A stretch of 64,000 nucleotides of DNA from Winogradskyella haliclonae (lineage in GTDB: Bacteria > Bacteroidota > Bacteroidia > Flavobacteriales > Flavobacteriaceae). Location of the stretch: contig NZ_BMDQ01000003.1 in assembly GCF_014635865.1 (NCBI RefSeq), positions 248,001 through 312,000 on the forward strand. Reading direction: 5' to 3'. The notes beneath the pieces are model-generated. The model saw only the letters and a list, made by a program, of their open reading frames with translations, was not told where the DNA came from and searched no databases. Of this stretch, positions 14,576-23,270 are shown piece by piece. The position numbers and the translations under genes are program-made. Each line of letters opens with the position of its first letter. The stretch's first letter is position 1.

Positions 14576-15937
14576 CTAATTCCAGCGGTTATTATTTTCT
14601 TCTTCACGCATAAATTCTTCGATTTTACGTTCTTCCCATTTGGCTCCAAAAGCACCGTCATTAACAAAAACTCTATATGCTTGAAAAGCTAAACCTAATC
14701 CCCAACCAAACATCGGAAACCAAAACCATTGAATGGTATGGCTAGAGTATTTGTACCATATAAATATTAGAAATGGTATAACTAAGCAATAGGAAACTAA
14801 ACTCCCATAAAATCCTTTAAGTTCTTCTAAACGTTTACGTGCTTTGACGTAATTATCGTCTAATCTGTTTTGCGGTAATTGTGATGTTCTCATGATTGAT
14901 ACTTGTTTTGTGAGCATTGGTATTGCTACTGCAAAATCTTCTGCTCGTTGATTGATGATGACTTTTTTATTTGATAATAGTCTGTAGCGCTGCTTAATGT
15001 TTTCTAATCCTACACCACTACTCTTTTTTATAATTTGCTTTGGTTGCAAATTATTCATTACTACTAGATAACCTGCATCTTCATATATTTTGATATGTAA
15101 TGGTTTACTAGAAGTTACCATATTATGTTTTACTGCATTTTCTAAAAGTAATTGTAATGATAATGGTACAACACGACTTTCAGGATTTGAAGCTTTTTCT
15201 GGTATCTCGAAAATAATACTGTCTTCAAATCTCATTTTTAATAAAGACATGTAGGTTTTCGCAAACATTAACTCTTCATCTACAGTAACTAAATCCTTAC
15301 TCTTTTGCTCTAAAACATATCTATACACTTTAGATAAAGAAGTTGTAAACTTCTGGGCACTATCCGGGTTTTCTTCAATTAAACTTGTTAATACATTTAA
15401 GCTATTAAATAGAAAATGAGGATCTAACTGGTTTTTCAAAGCATCAAACTTGGCACTTGCGGCACCAGCGATTACTTTTTGTTCTTTAATTTTACTTTTT
15501 TGATAGCGATTATAAAAGTAAATGATATAAAAGCCAGAAATAATTGTCAGTGTAATCCAAAGCCCAAAAGAATATCCCTGCCAGCTTTCAAGCTCAATAA
15601 AACTCTCTAAGGTCCTTCCATATATTAGTGTCGTAATGGTAGCTCTTAATATAAATATTGTGGCTAGTGTTATTACTGTTGCCCCAGATATGCCAAATAC
15701 GATTCGTTTAATAATTTCATAGCTGGTAAAATTAAGCTTAAGTATATAGTTAAAATAAAACGAGTTGGTATAGCTGATAGAAAAGGTGTAAAGTTGATAT
15801 AATGAAAACTCAATTAAAAACTGATTTAAATCAGTATAAGTAAACATGTCTTTTGATAACAGCTCGCCAATAATAAATATTAAGCAACCTATAAGAAAAG
15901 TTACGGCTATACTTTTAATCGATTTTAGATTATACAT
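14576..15937 (-). CDS. LytS-type sensor histidine kinase fused to a C-terminal 2TM domain
   Basis: A 453-residue membrane kinase. About four N-terminal membrane segments (to about residue 140) lead to the His_kinase domain with LKNQLDPHFLFNSL; its His, near residue 174, is the phosphorylation site. The ATPase domain follows (LLLENAVKHN as the N box, SSGVGLENIKQRY as the G box). After the kinase, residues of about 355-453 form a complete 2TM domain (YVKARKRLEELKGFYG ... AKWEERKIEEFMRE), so the protein has a second membrane anchor downstream of its catalytic core. The three genes that follow encode free 2TM domains, then the cognate LytTR regulator. Confidence 0.9.
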   Translation of the reverse strand: MYNLKSIKSIAVTFLIGCLIFIIGELLSKDMFTYTDLNQFLIEFSLYQLYTFSISYTNSFYFNYILKLNFTSYEIIKRIVFGISGATVITLATIFILRATITTLIYGRTLESFIELESWQGYSFGLWITLTIISGFYIIYFYNRYQKSKIKEQKVIAGAASAKFDALKNQLDPHFLFNSLNVLTSLIEENPDSAQKFTTSLSKVYRYVLEQKSKDLVTVDEELMFAKTYMSLLKMRFEDSIIFEIPEKASNPESRVVPLSLQLLLENAVKHNMVTSSKPLHIKIYEDAGYLVVMNNLQPKQIIKKSSGVGLENIKQRYRLLSNKKVIINQRAEDFAVAIPMLTKQVSIMRTSQLPQNRLDDNYVKARKRLEELKGFYGSLVSYCLVIPFLIFIWYKYSSHTIQWFWFPMFGWGLGLAFQAYRVFVNDGAFGAKWEERKIEEFMREEENNNRWN

Positions 15938-15952
15938 GTTTTACTTTTTAAA

Positions 15953-16576
15953 TTATTCTTTACACTCTTTTACGACCTGTTCTGCTCTTTTTCTTCCCCA
16001 GTTTGGGTGATATTCGGACTCAGGTTTATAGCTATCGAACATTGCAATAGAAGCTACTACTTGTTCACAGAATGGTTTTGTGTCTTGTCCAAAATATCTC
16101 GCAGAACCCATTGCCCAATCTGCTTTACACATTGCAACTCTTGGGTTAGTAGCATCTATACTATAGGCTTTATTATAAAGTTCTGTAATCTTTGCTGCAT
16201 ACTTCATACCATATGTACTGCCATCAAAAGCAACCCAATTGGTATATATCTGACCTTGCATAACTAACAATTCAGGATTGTTTTTGCTTAAACTCATGGC
16301 TGTATTTAAATGTTCTTGTGCTTTATCTAGTTGCACTTTAAGTACAGTCTCATTTTTCTCATTCCAACTTTTTAAACTATTAATTTGAGCAATGTAATAG
16401 TGAGGTAGCCAATTGTCTTTTTCTGCATTGGCAATACGCTCAAACAAATTTACGGCTTCGTCTACTTTATCAGATTGCCATAATTCAAAAGCTTTGTCCA
16501 TTCCTTTTTCAAAATTGGATTGTGCTTTTGTAAAGCTAAAGATTCCAACGCATATAATTAATACTATTTTTTTCAT
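15953..16576 (-). CDS. Secreted TPR-like protein
   Basis: A 207-residue exported protein with a signal peptide cut near KAQSNF (residue 19). The mature part is helical and TPR-like (AVNLFERIANAEKDNWLPHYY; ELYNKAYSIDATNPRVAMC). No enzyme motif is visible. It lies between the DUF2141 gene and the LytS kinase with short gaps (25 and 15 nt), so it belongs to the regulatory operon and may be part of the sensory or output side. Confidence 0.75.
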   Translation of the reverse strand: MKKIVLIICVGIFSFTKAQSNFEKGMDKAFELWQSDKVDEAVNLFERIANAEKDNWLPHYYIAQINSLKSWNEKNETVLKVQLDKAQEHLNTAMSLSKNNPELLVMQGQIYTNWVAFDGSTYGMKYAAKITELYNKAYSIDATNPRVAMCKADWAMGSARYFGQDTKPFCEQVVASIAMFDSYKPESEYHPNWGRKRAEQVVKECKE

Positions 16577-16601
16577 AATTTCGTTTTTAGTGATTGATGA
16601 A

Positions 16602-17024
16602 TTATAATGTAATATTTATAGTCTTGTCTTCTTTAAGTTCAAATTTGGCATCTTCCCATTTTGGCGGTCCTATAAATCCCTTGGCATTATTTGAACAGCC
16701 GTAATCTTCTTTTGGAATTCCCATAAAATTAGTATCCATTTTACCATTATCATTTTCATCGTGAACAAAAGAAATGGCATAAACACCTTTAGGAACATCC
16801 TTAAATATTATTGTGCTTTTTTCTTTATTTATAGTACCAATAGTATTTCTATAACGTTTCTTTAAAAATTTGCCCTCAGAGTCATAAAGGCCAATTAAGA
16901 TTTTACCTTCGTCACTATCTAAGCCACTTATATTTACAGTAATATCGTGAGCTTTTGCGTCCTGTAGCATTATAAAAGTTGCCTTAAGCACTAGCATGAT
17001 TAATAGTCTTACGATTGTTGCCAT
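16602..17024 (-). CDS. DUF2141 family secreted protein
   Basis: A 140-residue exported protein; a signal peptide ends near DAKA-HD (residue 25). The mature sequence is the DUF2141 beta-sandwich: ITVNISGLDSDEGKILIGLYD, then FKDVPKGVYAISFVHDENDNGKMDTNF and a final GIPKEDYGCSNNAKG. The DENDNGKMDTN loop resembles a calcium-binding acidic loop, but metal binding is only inferred. It is the first gene of the minus-strand operon that includes the LytS/LytTR pair, directly downstream of the direct-repeat operator. Confidence 0.83.
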   Translation of the reverse strand: MATIVRLLIMLVLKATFIMLQDAKAHDITVNISGLDSDEGKILIGLYDSEGKFLKKRYRNTIGTINKEKSTIIFKDVPKGVYAISFVHDENDNGKMDTNFMGIPKEDYGCSNNAKGFIGPPKWEDAKFELKEDKTINITL

Positions 17025-17079
17025 GATGGTTGATTTTTTATTTGATTCAAATATCCGAAGACCCTCTTGATATAAAAAT

Positions 17080-17118
17080 CAAATATTACCCAATTGTAGT
17101 TTTTTAATGACGAATTGT
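17080..17118 (-). promoter_or_regulatory. Candidate LytTR operator and promoter of the 2TM/LytTR operon
   Basis: Read on the minus strand, ACAATTCGT (17118-17110) and ACAATTGGG (17097-17089) are direct repeats separated by 12 bp, a 21-bp period. This is the layout known for LytTR regulators, and close in sequence to the ComE-type box as I recall it. Immediately downstream is TAATATTTG (17088-17080), a near match to the Bacteroidota -7 box, so the repeats cover the -33 area, a typical activator position. The operon behind it encodes a LytTR regulator. Confidence 0.55.
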
Positions 17119-17129
17119 AATATACTAAA

Positions 17130-17188
17130 AAAAGCACCTTTAAAAAGTGCTTTTCGGATACTAAGAAAGCAGCCTAAAAAGCTGCTTT
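17130..17188 (-). terminator. Tandem terminators after the TPR lipoprotein gene
   Basis: Two hairpins: AAAGCAGC (17166-17173)/GCTGCTTT (17181-17188), and AAAAGCAC (17130-17137)/GTGCTTTT (17147-17154). On the minus strand the second is followed by a run of seven Ts. They end the minus-strand gene at 17200 and insulate the LytTR operon promoter just downstream. Confidence 0.8.
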
Positions 17189-17199
17189 AGCTTATTTAT

Positions 17200-17895
17200 T
17201 TACTTGTCTTCATAAGCATCAATGTATTTTTTTGCTCTACGGTTGCCATTATCAATTTCGAGTGCCTTTTTGTAGTTTTCATAACCTTTAATGCTATCAC
17301 CACTAATCACATAGGCATCGGCTAGACTATCATAAACATTATCACTTTTTGGATGCAACTTGGTATTCATTATAAACACACCAATAGCATCATCAAAATT
17401 ATTATCTCTTAAATACCTATAGCCCAATCGATTAAATTTATATTGATTTATAAACTCACTAGTAGAATCTTTCTCCTTTATCTTTAAAAATCCTTCTAAA
17501 GCTTTTTCAAAATCTTTTTCATCTAAATACTGGCTTGGTGTTTTGTAATTATCTGCAACTTTGAGATAATCATAACTCAAACTATCTGGGTTATTTTCAG
17601 ATATTACAGCGATATATCTTTCTTTAGTATCTGGGTGCACAACAAATCGTAATTTCTTGTATAAATCTGGGACAAAAAACTCATTTGTATCTGTAACAAC
17701 TGGCTTTGTCTTTAAGCCACGCCATTTCATGTAAAGCTGACTATCCTCATAAGATATAATCATCACATCATCGGCATTGAATAAATATTTACCGGATGTT
17801 TCTTTTTTAAATGCTTCTGAATAGTCCACTGATGAGGAACAAGCAAAAATAAAAACTGAAAGCAGTAAAAGTGGGAATAGAGTTTTGGTTGTCAT
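17200..17895 (-). CDS. TPR lipoprotein
   Basis: A 231-residue protein when started at ATG 17895 (MTTKTLFPLLLLSVFIFAC), which gives a clean signal peptide and lipobox; the longest frame adds 11 residues upstream that look non-native. The N-terminal half is beta-rich and of unknown family (ISYEDSQLYMKWRGLKTKP). The C-terminal half has TPR units (FNRLGYRYLRDNNFDDAIGVF; VYDSLADAYVISGDSIKGYEN). Probably an envelope protein transcribed alone, with tandem terminators after it and another terminator before it. Confidence 0.75.
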   Translation of the reverse strand: MTTKTLFPLLLLSVFIFACSSSVDYSEAFKKETSGKYLFNADDVMIISYEDSQLYMKWRGLKTKPVVTDTNEFFVPDLYKKLRFVVHPDTKERYIAVISENNPDSLSYDYLKVADNYKTPSQYLDEKDFEKALEGFLKIKEKDSTSEFINQYKFNRLGYRYLRDNNFDDAIGVFIMNTKLHPKSDNVYDSLADAYVISGDSIKGYENYKKALEIDNGNRRAKKYIDAYEDK

Positions 17896-17932
17896 ACTGA
17901 AATTAATGATTGATTGGTTATAGAGCAAAAAA

Positions 17933-17952
17933 GTCTCACTTAATAGTGAGAC
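17933..17952 (-). terminator. Terminator of the SpoIIAA-like gene
   Basis: GTCTCAC (17933-17939) and GTGAGAC (17946-17952) form a 7-bp stem with a 6-nt loop, followed on the minus strand by five Ts. It lies 35 nt after the stop at 17988. Confidence 0.75.
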
Positions 17953-17987
17953 GATTTTATATTAAAAATGTTACCACAAATAAAATA

Positions 17988-18416
17988 CTAATCGCCATCT
18001 TCAGTAATTTCTTTATTCCTAGCCCAATTAATAGCAGCATCTAGACTATTAAAGCGTTGAATTTTTTTATTAAAAAATAAATTTTCTATCATGGTATTCA
18101 TCACACCACCTCTAGTTCTAGAAACAACACCATAACCTCTTATGCTATAACTATGAGAAAAGAACTTTAACCAATCATTTGGCTTTACCGCATAAGAATT
18201 AATACGATTAGAAATATAAACTAAGTTATTGCCTGTTTTTCCGAAAAAATTTACAATATCATCGACAACCTTCTTTCCGTGGTCATCCCATGTGTATGTA
18301 ATACCGTAATTGTTTTCAGAGATAACAAATCCATCAAAAACGAAAACGTCTCCATGGTTATAATTAAACTCTTTTAGAACATCCTTATAATAAGGAGAAT
18401 CTTTTACACTTATCAT
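17988..18416 (-). CDS. SpoIIAA/STAS-like small protein
   Basis: A 142-residue soluble protein with no signal peptide. It has an N-terminal two-strand segment (GDVFVFDGFVISENN), a central KTGNNLVYISNRIN strand and a C-terminal IQRFNSLDAAINWARNKE helix, the way SpoIIAA-like (STAS/Sec14-related) proteins usually end. The assignment rests on overall pattern rather than a diagnostic motif. It is a single-gene unit bounded by terminators. Confidence 0.5.
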   Translation of the reverse strand: MISVKDSPYYKDVLKEFNYNHGDVFVFDGFVISENNYGITYTWDDHGKKVVDDIVNFFGKTGNNLVYISNRINSYAVKPNDWLKFFSHSYSIRGYGVVSRTRGGVMNTMIENLFFNKKIQRFNSLDAAINWARNKEITEDGD

Positions 18417-18474
18417 TATTTGGGGGTTATAATGAGATACTAATTTAGATAAATTTTAAATATTTACACAAAAA

Positions 18475-18504
18475 AACGCTCTGACACGTGAGTATCAGAG
18501 CGTT
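18475..18504 (-). terminator. Terminator of the cyclophilin-FKBP gene
   Basis: A perfect 10-bp inverted repeat, AACGCTCTGA (18475-18484) and TCAGAGCGTT (18495-18504), with a 10-nt loop, followed on the minus strand by seven Ts. It lies 22 nt after the stop at 18527. Confidence 0.85.
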
Positions 18505-18526
18505 ACATATCATTAAAAGTATATTG

Positions 18527-19459
18527 CTACTTAACTCCCATAAGCTCAACATCAAACACTAATGTTGCATTTGGAGGAATAACGCCACCAGCGCCAGCAC
18601 TTCCATAACCCAAATCACTAGGAATTACCAAACGCGCTTTGTCACCAACATTAAGCAAACAAATACCTTCATCCCATCCTGCGATAACTTGTCCTACACC
18701 AACTTGAAAATCTAATGGCGCATTTCTTTTATATGAAGAATCGAATACCGTACCATCAGCTAACTGACCCTTGTAATGAACAGAAACCATATTACCTTTT
18801 TCTGCTTTTTTACCTTCACCTTTCTGGATGATTTGGTAACGCAAACCAGAGGCAGTTTCTTCAAAACCTGCAGATATTTTATCTAACTCAGCTTTTTTTG
18901 CTTCACGCTCAGCTGCTATTCTTTTTTCTCTTGCACCTTCAAATGTTCTAAACGCTTCAACAGCATTAAAACTTTCTGCATCTGCACCCACTCTTACAAT
19001 CTCTAAACTCTCAATTACATCGCCTTGTGCAACTGCATCAACAACATCTTGACCTTCTACAACATTACCAAAAACAGTATGCTTACCATCCAACCAGTCT
19101 GTAGCAATGTGCGTGATAAAAAACTGACTTCCGTTTGTACCTGGACCTGCATTTGCCATTGATAATACACCTGGACCATCATGTTTTAAATCTGGGTGAA
19201 TCTCATCATCAAACTTATAACCAGGATTACCTGTTCCAGTGCCAAGAGGACAACCACCTTGAATCATAAAATCAGGAATTACTCTATGGAATTTTAAGCC
19301 ATCATAGTAAGGTGTGCCTTGAGGCTTAGCTGAATTTTCTAAATTTCCTTCTGTTAAAGCTACAAAGTTACCAACTGTACCTGGTGTTTTTTCGAATTCT
19401 AGATTAACTAAAATTGCACCTTTAGAGGTATTAAATTTTGCGTATAAACCGTCTTGCAT
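18527..19459 (-). CDS. Cyclophilin-FKBP fusion peptidylprolyl isomerase
   Basis: A 310-residue cytoplasmic protein (no signal peptide) that joins two unrelated prolyl isomerase folds. Residues 1 to about 150 are a cyclophilin: [15 protein letters not shown] with the catalytic Arg, then [17 protein letters not shown] charged coiled linker ([19 protein letters not shown]) leads to an FKBP domain at about 205-310: [39 protein letters not shown] and [13 protein letters not shown]. Both active-site regions look intact. The unit is monocistronic, with its own -7 box and strong terminator. Dual-family immunophilins of this kind are known but uncommon. Confidence 0.93.
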   Translation of the reverse strand: MQDGLYAKFNTSKGAILVNLEFEKTPGTVGNFVALTEGNLENSAKPQGTPYYDGLKFHRVIPDFMIQGGCPLGTGTGNPGYKFDDEIHPDLKHDGPGVLSMANAGPGTNGSQFFITHIATDWLDGKHTVFGNVVEGQDVVDAVAQGDVIESLEIVRVGADAESFNAVEAFRTFEGAREKRIAAEREAKKAELDKISAGFEETASGLRYQIIQKGEGKKAEKGNMVSVHYKGQLADGTVFDSSYKRNAPLDFQVGVGQVIAGWDEGICLLNVGDKARLVIPSDLGYGSAGAGGVIPPNATLVFDVELMGVK

Positions 19460-19483
19460 TGTTTTATGTTTTATTTAAGGCTG

Positions 19484-19491
19484 CAAAGATA
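19484..19491 (-). promoter_or_regulatory. -7 promoter box of the cyclophilin-FKBP gene
   Basis: On the minus strand TATCTTTG is an exact match to the Bacteroidota -7 consensus TAnnTTTG, 24 nt upstream of the ATG at 19459. I see no good TTG at the usual -33 distance. Confidence 0.55.
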
Positions 19492-19572
19492 AGACTATAA
19501 GTAGTAAGTAAAAAGTTGAACGTAAAAAGTTTGAATTGAATAATAATCTTAGATTTACTGAAAATTTAATTC

Positions 19573-19986
19573 ATGGCATTTTCATTTTTAAAAAATAAAA
19601 AAAACAAATCTACAGATACTATTGAAGCTATTATAAAAGATATTGAAAGTACACCTTTTGGTGTCTCTGAAAACAATGTATTATATGCTGGTTTAAATGA
19701 ATTAGGTGGGTATTACTTTTTCCAAACCGTAATTGTTGGGCAATTAAATATCAAAACCATGAATGGTGCAAAATTAAACTTAAAAGGAGAAGGCATTGAA
19801 TTAGAATTAAAGTCCGATTCGCCAGAATTTGAATCTGACCCATCTCCGGTAAAAAGTAGACGCATTACTAAAATAGATTTTCAAATTGAAGAATCTGATA
19901 TTAAAACATTAGAGAATAGTAGAATCACAAGTATTCAGTTGAAAGCAAAAAAACAGGAAATTATGTTTACGAAGTATGTTAAGTAA
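19573..19986 (+). CDS. Hypothetical protein
   Basis: A 137-residue soluble protein of unknown family. After a basic start (FLKNKKNKS) it is mostly beta-strand, with VLYAGLNELGGYYFFQTVIV and MNGAKLNLKGEGIELEL, and it ends KKQEIMFTKYVK. No signal peptide, membrane segment or catalytic motif is visible. It is divergent from the cyclophilin-FKBP gene and convergent with recQ, 20 bp away. The consistent codon use and good length suggest a real gene. Confidence 0.6.
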   Translation: MAFSFLKNKKNKSTDTIEAIIKDIESTPFGVSENNVLYAGLNELGGYYFFQTVIVGQLNIKTMNGAKLNLKGEGIELELKSDSPEFESDPSPVKSRRITKIDFQIEESDIKTLENSRITSIQLKAKKQEIMFTKYVK

Positions 19987-20006
19987 CAAAAAAATAATCT
20001 GATTAT

Positions 20007-22208
20007 TTAGTTAGCAACCTCACTAATAAACTTAATACGATACAAGCGTAGTTCTTCGTCATCGTAATCGCCATCAAACTCGTCAATAGCTACATCGATT
20101 TTATCGGTTTCAGATTCCATGAAATAGTCGTGGATTTCTTCTTGTTGATCTTCATCTAGGATATCATCAATCCAATAACTAATGTTTAGTTTTGTTCCAG
20201 AAAACACTATGGCTTCCATCTCTTTTATAAAATCTGGCATTTCCATACCTTTTGCAGACGCAATATCAGATAAGGGTAGTTTTCTATCTACATTTTGTAT
20301 AATATAAAGCTTTAAAGCAGAATTGCTTCCTGTAGACTTCACAACCATATCTTCTGGACGTATAATATCGTTTTCTTCTACATACTCACTAATCAATGCA
20401 ATAAAATCTTTACCATATTTTTTAGCTTTGCTCTCTCCTACCCCATGAACATTAGATAATTCTTCAAGAGATGTAGGATATTTTAACGCCATATCTTCTA
20501 AAGAGGGATCTTGAAAAATAACAAATGGTGGTACACCTAATCGTTTTGCGTTAGACTTTCGTAAGTCTTTAAGCATATTCATTAAATTCTCATCAGCAAC
20601 TCCGCCACTAGATTTTGCATTGGTTATAATACTATCATCAGTAGCTTCATCAAAGACATGATCTTCTGCCATCATGAATGATGTTGGTGCAGTCATAAAT
20701 TTTTCGCCAGCTTCTGTTATTCGTAAAACACCATATGTTTCAATATCTTTTTTAAGCAGTTTACCTACCAAAATCTGACGTATAAGTGCCATCCAATGTC
20801 TAGCATCTTTGTCCTTGCCAACTCCAAAAAATGGCTGCTGGTCAGTTTTATGTGAAGAAATCAAGGCATTAGATTTCCCTATAATAACTTGCACTAAATC
20901 CTTAGCCTTATATTTTTGGTTTGTTTTTTGTACAACATCAATAACCTTTATGACATCATCCTTAGCTTCTTTCTGGGGCTTTGGAAAACGAACATTATCG
21001 TCCATATCGCCACCTTCACCCGTTTCGTTATCAAATTCTTCCCCAAAGTAATGCAGTATAAATTTACGTCTTGAGACAGATGTTTCTGAAAATGCAACGA
21101 CTTCTTGTAACAAAGCATGACCAATTTCTTGCTCAGCTACAGGTTTACCTGCCATAAATTTTTCGAGCTTTTCAATATCTTTATAAGCATAATACGCTAA
21201 ACAATGACCTTCACCACCATCACGACCGGCACGACCAGTTTCCTGGTAATAACTTTCAATACTTTTTGGGATATCATGATGAATTACAAAACGGACGTCT
21301 GGTTTATCGATTCCCATTCCGAAGGCAATAGTAGCAACTACAACATCTGTGTCTTCCATCAAAAACATATCTTGATGTTTTACACGTGTTTTAGCGTCCA
21401 AACCTGCATGATAAGGCACGGCTTTAATACCATTGACTTGTAACACTTGTGCTAATTCTTCAACACGTTTACGGCTTAAACAATAAACAATACCTGATTT
21501 GCCTTCATTTTGTTTTACAAAACGAATAATATCTGCATCTACATTTTTAGTTTTTGGGCGTACTTCGTAATATAAATTTGGTCTGTTAAAAGACGCTTTA
21601 AATTTCACAGCATTAGGAATACCTAGACTTTTTAAGATATCTTCTTGCACTTTCTCTGTTGCCGTAGCTGTTAAACCTACAATAGGAATATTGTCGCCAA
21701 TACGCTTAATGATATGCCTTAGATTTCGGTATTCTGGTCTAAAATCATGCCCCCATTCGCTAATACAATGTGCTTCATCAACCGCCATAAAAGATATGGT
21801 GACTGATCTTAAAAATTCTACATGTTCTTCCTTAGTTAAAGATTCAGGGGCAACATATAACAATTTAGTTATACCATTTCTGATATCCTCTTTTACGCGC
21901 TTTACTTCGGTTTTATTAAGTGAAGAATTTAGAACATGAGCAACACCGTCATTTTCAGAGACACCTCTTATGGCATCTACCTGATTTTTCATTAAAGCTA
22001 TTAATGGAGAAACGACTATTGCGGTACCTTCTTTTATTAAAGCGGGCAGTTGATAACAAAGTGATTTTCCACCTCCAGTTGGCATGATAACAAATGTATT
22101 GTTTCCAGCAACTACATTTTTTATAACGTCTTCTTGCAGTCCTTTAAATTCAGAGAATCCAAAGTATTTTTTTAGTTCAACATGCAAGTCAATTTGTGCA
22201 ACACTCAT
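20007..22208 (-). CDS. recQ: RecQ-family DNA helicase lacking zinc-binding cysteines
   Basis: A 733-residue ATP-dependent 3'-5' DNA helicase. The first helicase domain has Walker A MPTGGGKSLCYQLPAL (about residue 42) and DEAHCISEWGHDFRPEY; the second has IAFGMGIDKPDVRFVIH and ESYYQETGRAGRDG. The RQC region begins SVSRRKFILHYFGEEF, where the usual zinc-site Cys before RR is Ser; the following segment has none of the other three cysteines. An HRDC-like domain (VPPFVIFQDPSLEDMALKYP, then VHGVGESKAKKYGKDF) and a further acidic tail follow. The core helicase assignment is secure. Confidence 0.93.
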   Translation of the reverse strand: MSVAQIDLHVELKKYFGFSEFKGLQEDVIKNVVAGNNTFVIMPTGGGKSLCYQLPALIKEGTAIVVSPLIALMKNQVDAIRGVSENDGVAHVLNSSLNKTEVKRVKEDIRNGITKLLYVAPESLTKEEHVEFLRSVTISFMAVDEAHCISEWGHDFRPEYRNLRHIIKRIGDNIPIVGLTATATEKVQEDILKSLGIPNAVKFKASFNRPNLYYEVRPKTKNVDADIIRFVKQNEGKSGIVYCLSRKRVEELAQVLQVNGIKAVPYHAGLDAKTRVKHQDMFLMEDTDVVVATIAFGMGIDKPDVRFVIHHDIPKSIESYYQETGRAGRDGGEGHCLAYYAYKDIEKLEKFMAGKPVAEQEIGHALLQEVVAFSETSVSRRKFILHYFGEEFDNETGEGGDMDDNVRFPKPQKEAKDDVIKVIDVVQKTNQKYKAKDLVQVIIGKSNALISSHKTDQQPFFGVGKDKDARHWMALIRQILVGKLLKKDIETYGVLRITEAGEKFMTAPTSFMMAEDHVFDEATDDSIITNAKSSGGVADENLMNMLKDLRKSNAKRLGVPPFVIFQDPSLEDMALKYPTSLEELSNVHGVGESKAKKYGKDFIALISEYVEENDIIRPEDMVVKSTGSNSALKLYIIQNVDRKLPLSDIASAKGMEMPDFIKEMEAIVFSGTKLNISYWIDDILDEDQQEEIHDYFMESETDKIDVAIDEFDGDYDDEELRLYRIKFISEVAN

Positions 22209-22233
22209 TAATCCCTATTCGTAATTTTATATT

Positions 22234-22241
22234 TACCTTTG
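22234..22241 (+). promoter_or_regulatory. -7 promoter box of the kdsD-tatC operon
   Basis: TACCTTTG matches TAnnTTTG exactly, 54 nt upstream of the ATG at 22296 and downstream of the divergent recQ start. A convincing -33 TTG is not seen. Confidence 0.5.
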
Positions 22242-22295
22242 CGTGAAGTTTAAAGATAATAAAAATCTTTAGAAAAAAAGTATTTATAAAATTAC

Positions 22296-23270
22296 ATGTC
22301 TACTTTGAACACTAAAACATCTATTCTAGAAATTGCAAAGTCTACCATCACTATGCAACGTGATGCTATTGCTAATCTTATTAACTTACTTACAGACGAT
22401 TTTGCGAATGCTACAGAGCTCATTTACAACTCTAAAGGTCGTGTTATTATTACAGGAATTGGCAAGAGCGCTATAATAGCAAATAAAATTGTTGCAACGC
22501 TTAACTCAACTGGAACACCTTCTGTTTTTATGCACGCTGCAGATGCTATTCACGGAGATTTAGGATTGATACTCAAAGATGATGTGGTCATTTGTATTTC
22601 TAAAAGCGGAAATACACCAGAAATCAAAGTTTTAGTTCCACTTATAAAGAATGCTAAAAACAAAATGATTGCCATTACTGGTAATAAAGATTCGTTTTTA
22701 GGGCAACAAGCAGATTATGTTTTAAATGCATATGTAGAACAAGAAGCTTGTCCTAATAATTTGGCACCTACGACAAGTACAACTGCTCAGTTAGTTATTG
22801 GAGATGCATTAGCAGTCTGTTTGCTAAAACTTCGTGGGTTTTCAAGTAAAGATTTTGCTAAATACCACCCTGGTGGTGCATTAGGAAAGCGACTTTATTT
22901 AAGGGTTAACGATTTATCTTCTGTAAACAAAAAACCTCAGGTATCTCTGGACGCAAGTTTAAAAGAAGTGATTATAGAGATTTCTGAAAAAATGTTAGGT
23001 GTCACTGCAGTGACCAAAGACTCAAAAATTGTTGGAATTATCACAGATGGTGATTTAAGACGCATGCTTAGCAAAAGTGATGACATTACTCATCTTACTG
23101 CAAAAGATATTATGGGTAGTAATCCAAAGCGTATAGATAAAGATGCTATGGCTGTGGATGCCAAAGAAGTTATGGAAGAGTTTGGCATCTCTCAATTACT
23201 AGTAGAAAAAGATGGCAAATACGACGGTGTTGTTCATTTGCATGATTTAATAAAAGAAGGCATTATATAA
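22296..23270 (+). CDS. kdsD: Arabinose-5-phosphate isomerase (KpsF/GutQ family)
   Basis: A 324-residue cytoplasmic enzyme converting ribulose-5-phosphate to arabinose-5-phosphate, the first step to Kdo for lipopolysaccharide. The N-terminal SIS sugar-isomerase domain carries GRVIITGIGKSAIIANKIV, HAADAIHGDLG and CISKSGNTPEI; then AKYHPGGALGKRL. Two C-terminal CBS domains follow (GVTAVTKDSKIVGIITDGDL; GISQLLVEKDGKYDGVVHLH). The stop shares one base with the tatC start, so the genes are translationally coupled. The linkage with lptB downstream fits an envelope role. Confidence 0.93.
   Translation: MSTLNTKTSILEIAKSTITMQRDAIANLINLLTDDFANATELIYNSKGRVIITGIGKSAIIANKIVATLNSTGTPSVFMHAADAIHGDLGLILKDDVVICISKSGNTPEIKVLVPLIKNAKNKMIAITGNKDSFLGQQADYVLNAYVEQEACPNNLAPTTSTTAQLVIGDALAVCLLKLRGFSSKDFAKYHPGGALGKRLYLRVNDLSSVNKKPQVSLDASLKEVIIEISEKMLGVTAVTKDSKIVGIITDGDLRRMLSKSDDITHLTAKDIMGSNPKRIDKDAMAVDAKEVMEEFGISQLLVEKDGKYDGVVHLHDLIKEGII

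Noticed and set aside
19992-20008. Terminator between the hypothetical gene and recQ (AAATAATC/GATTATTT)
   Set aside because: The arms are separated by a single base, so a hairpin would need to open several pairs, and they are AT-only.
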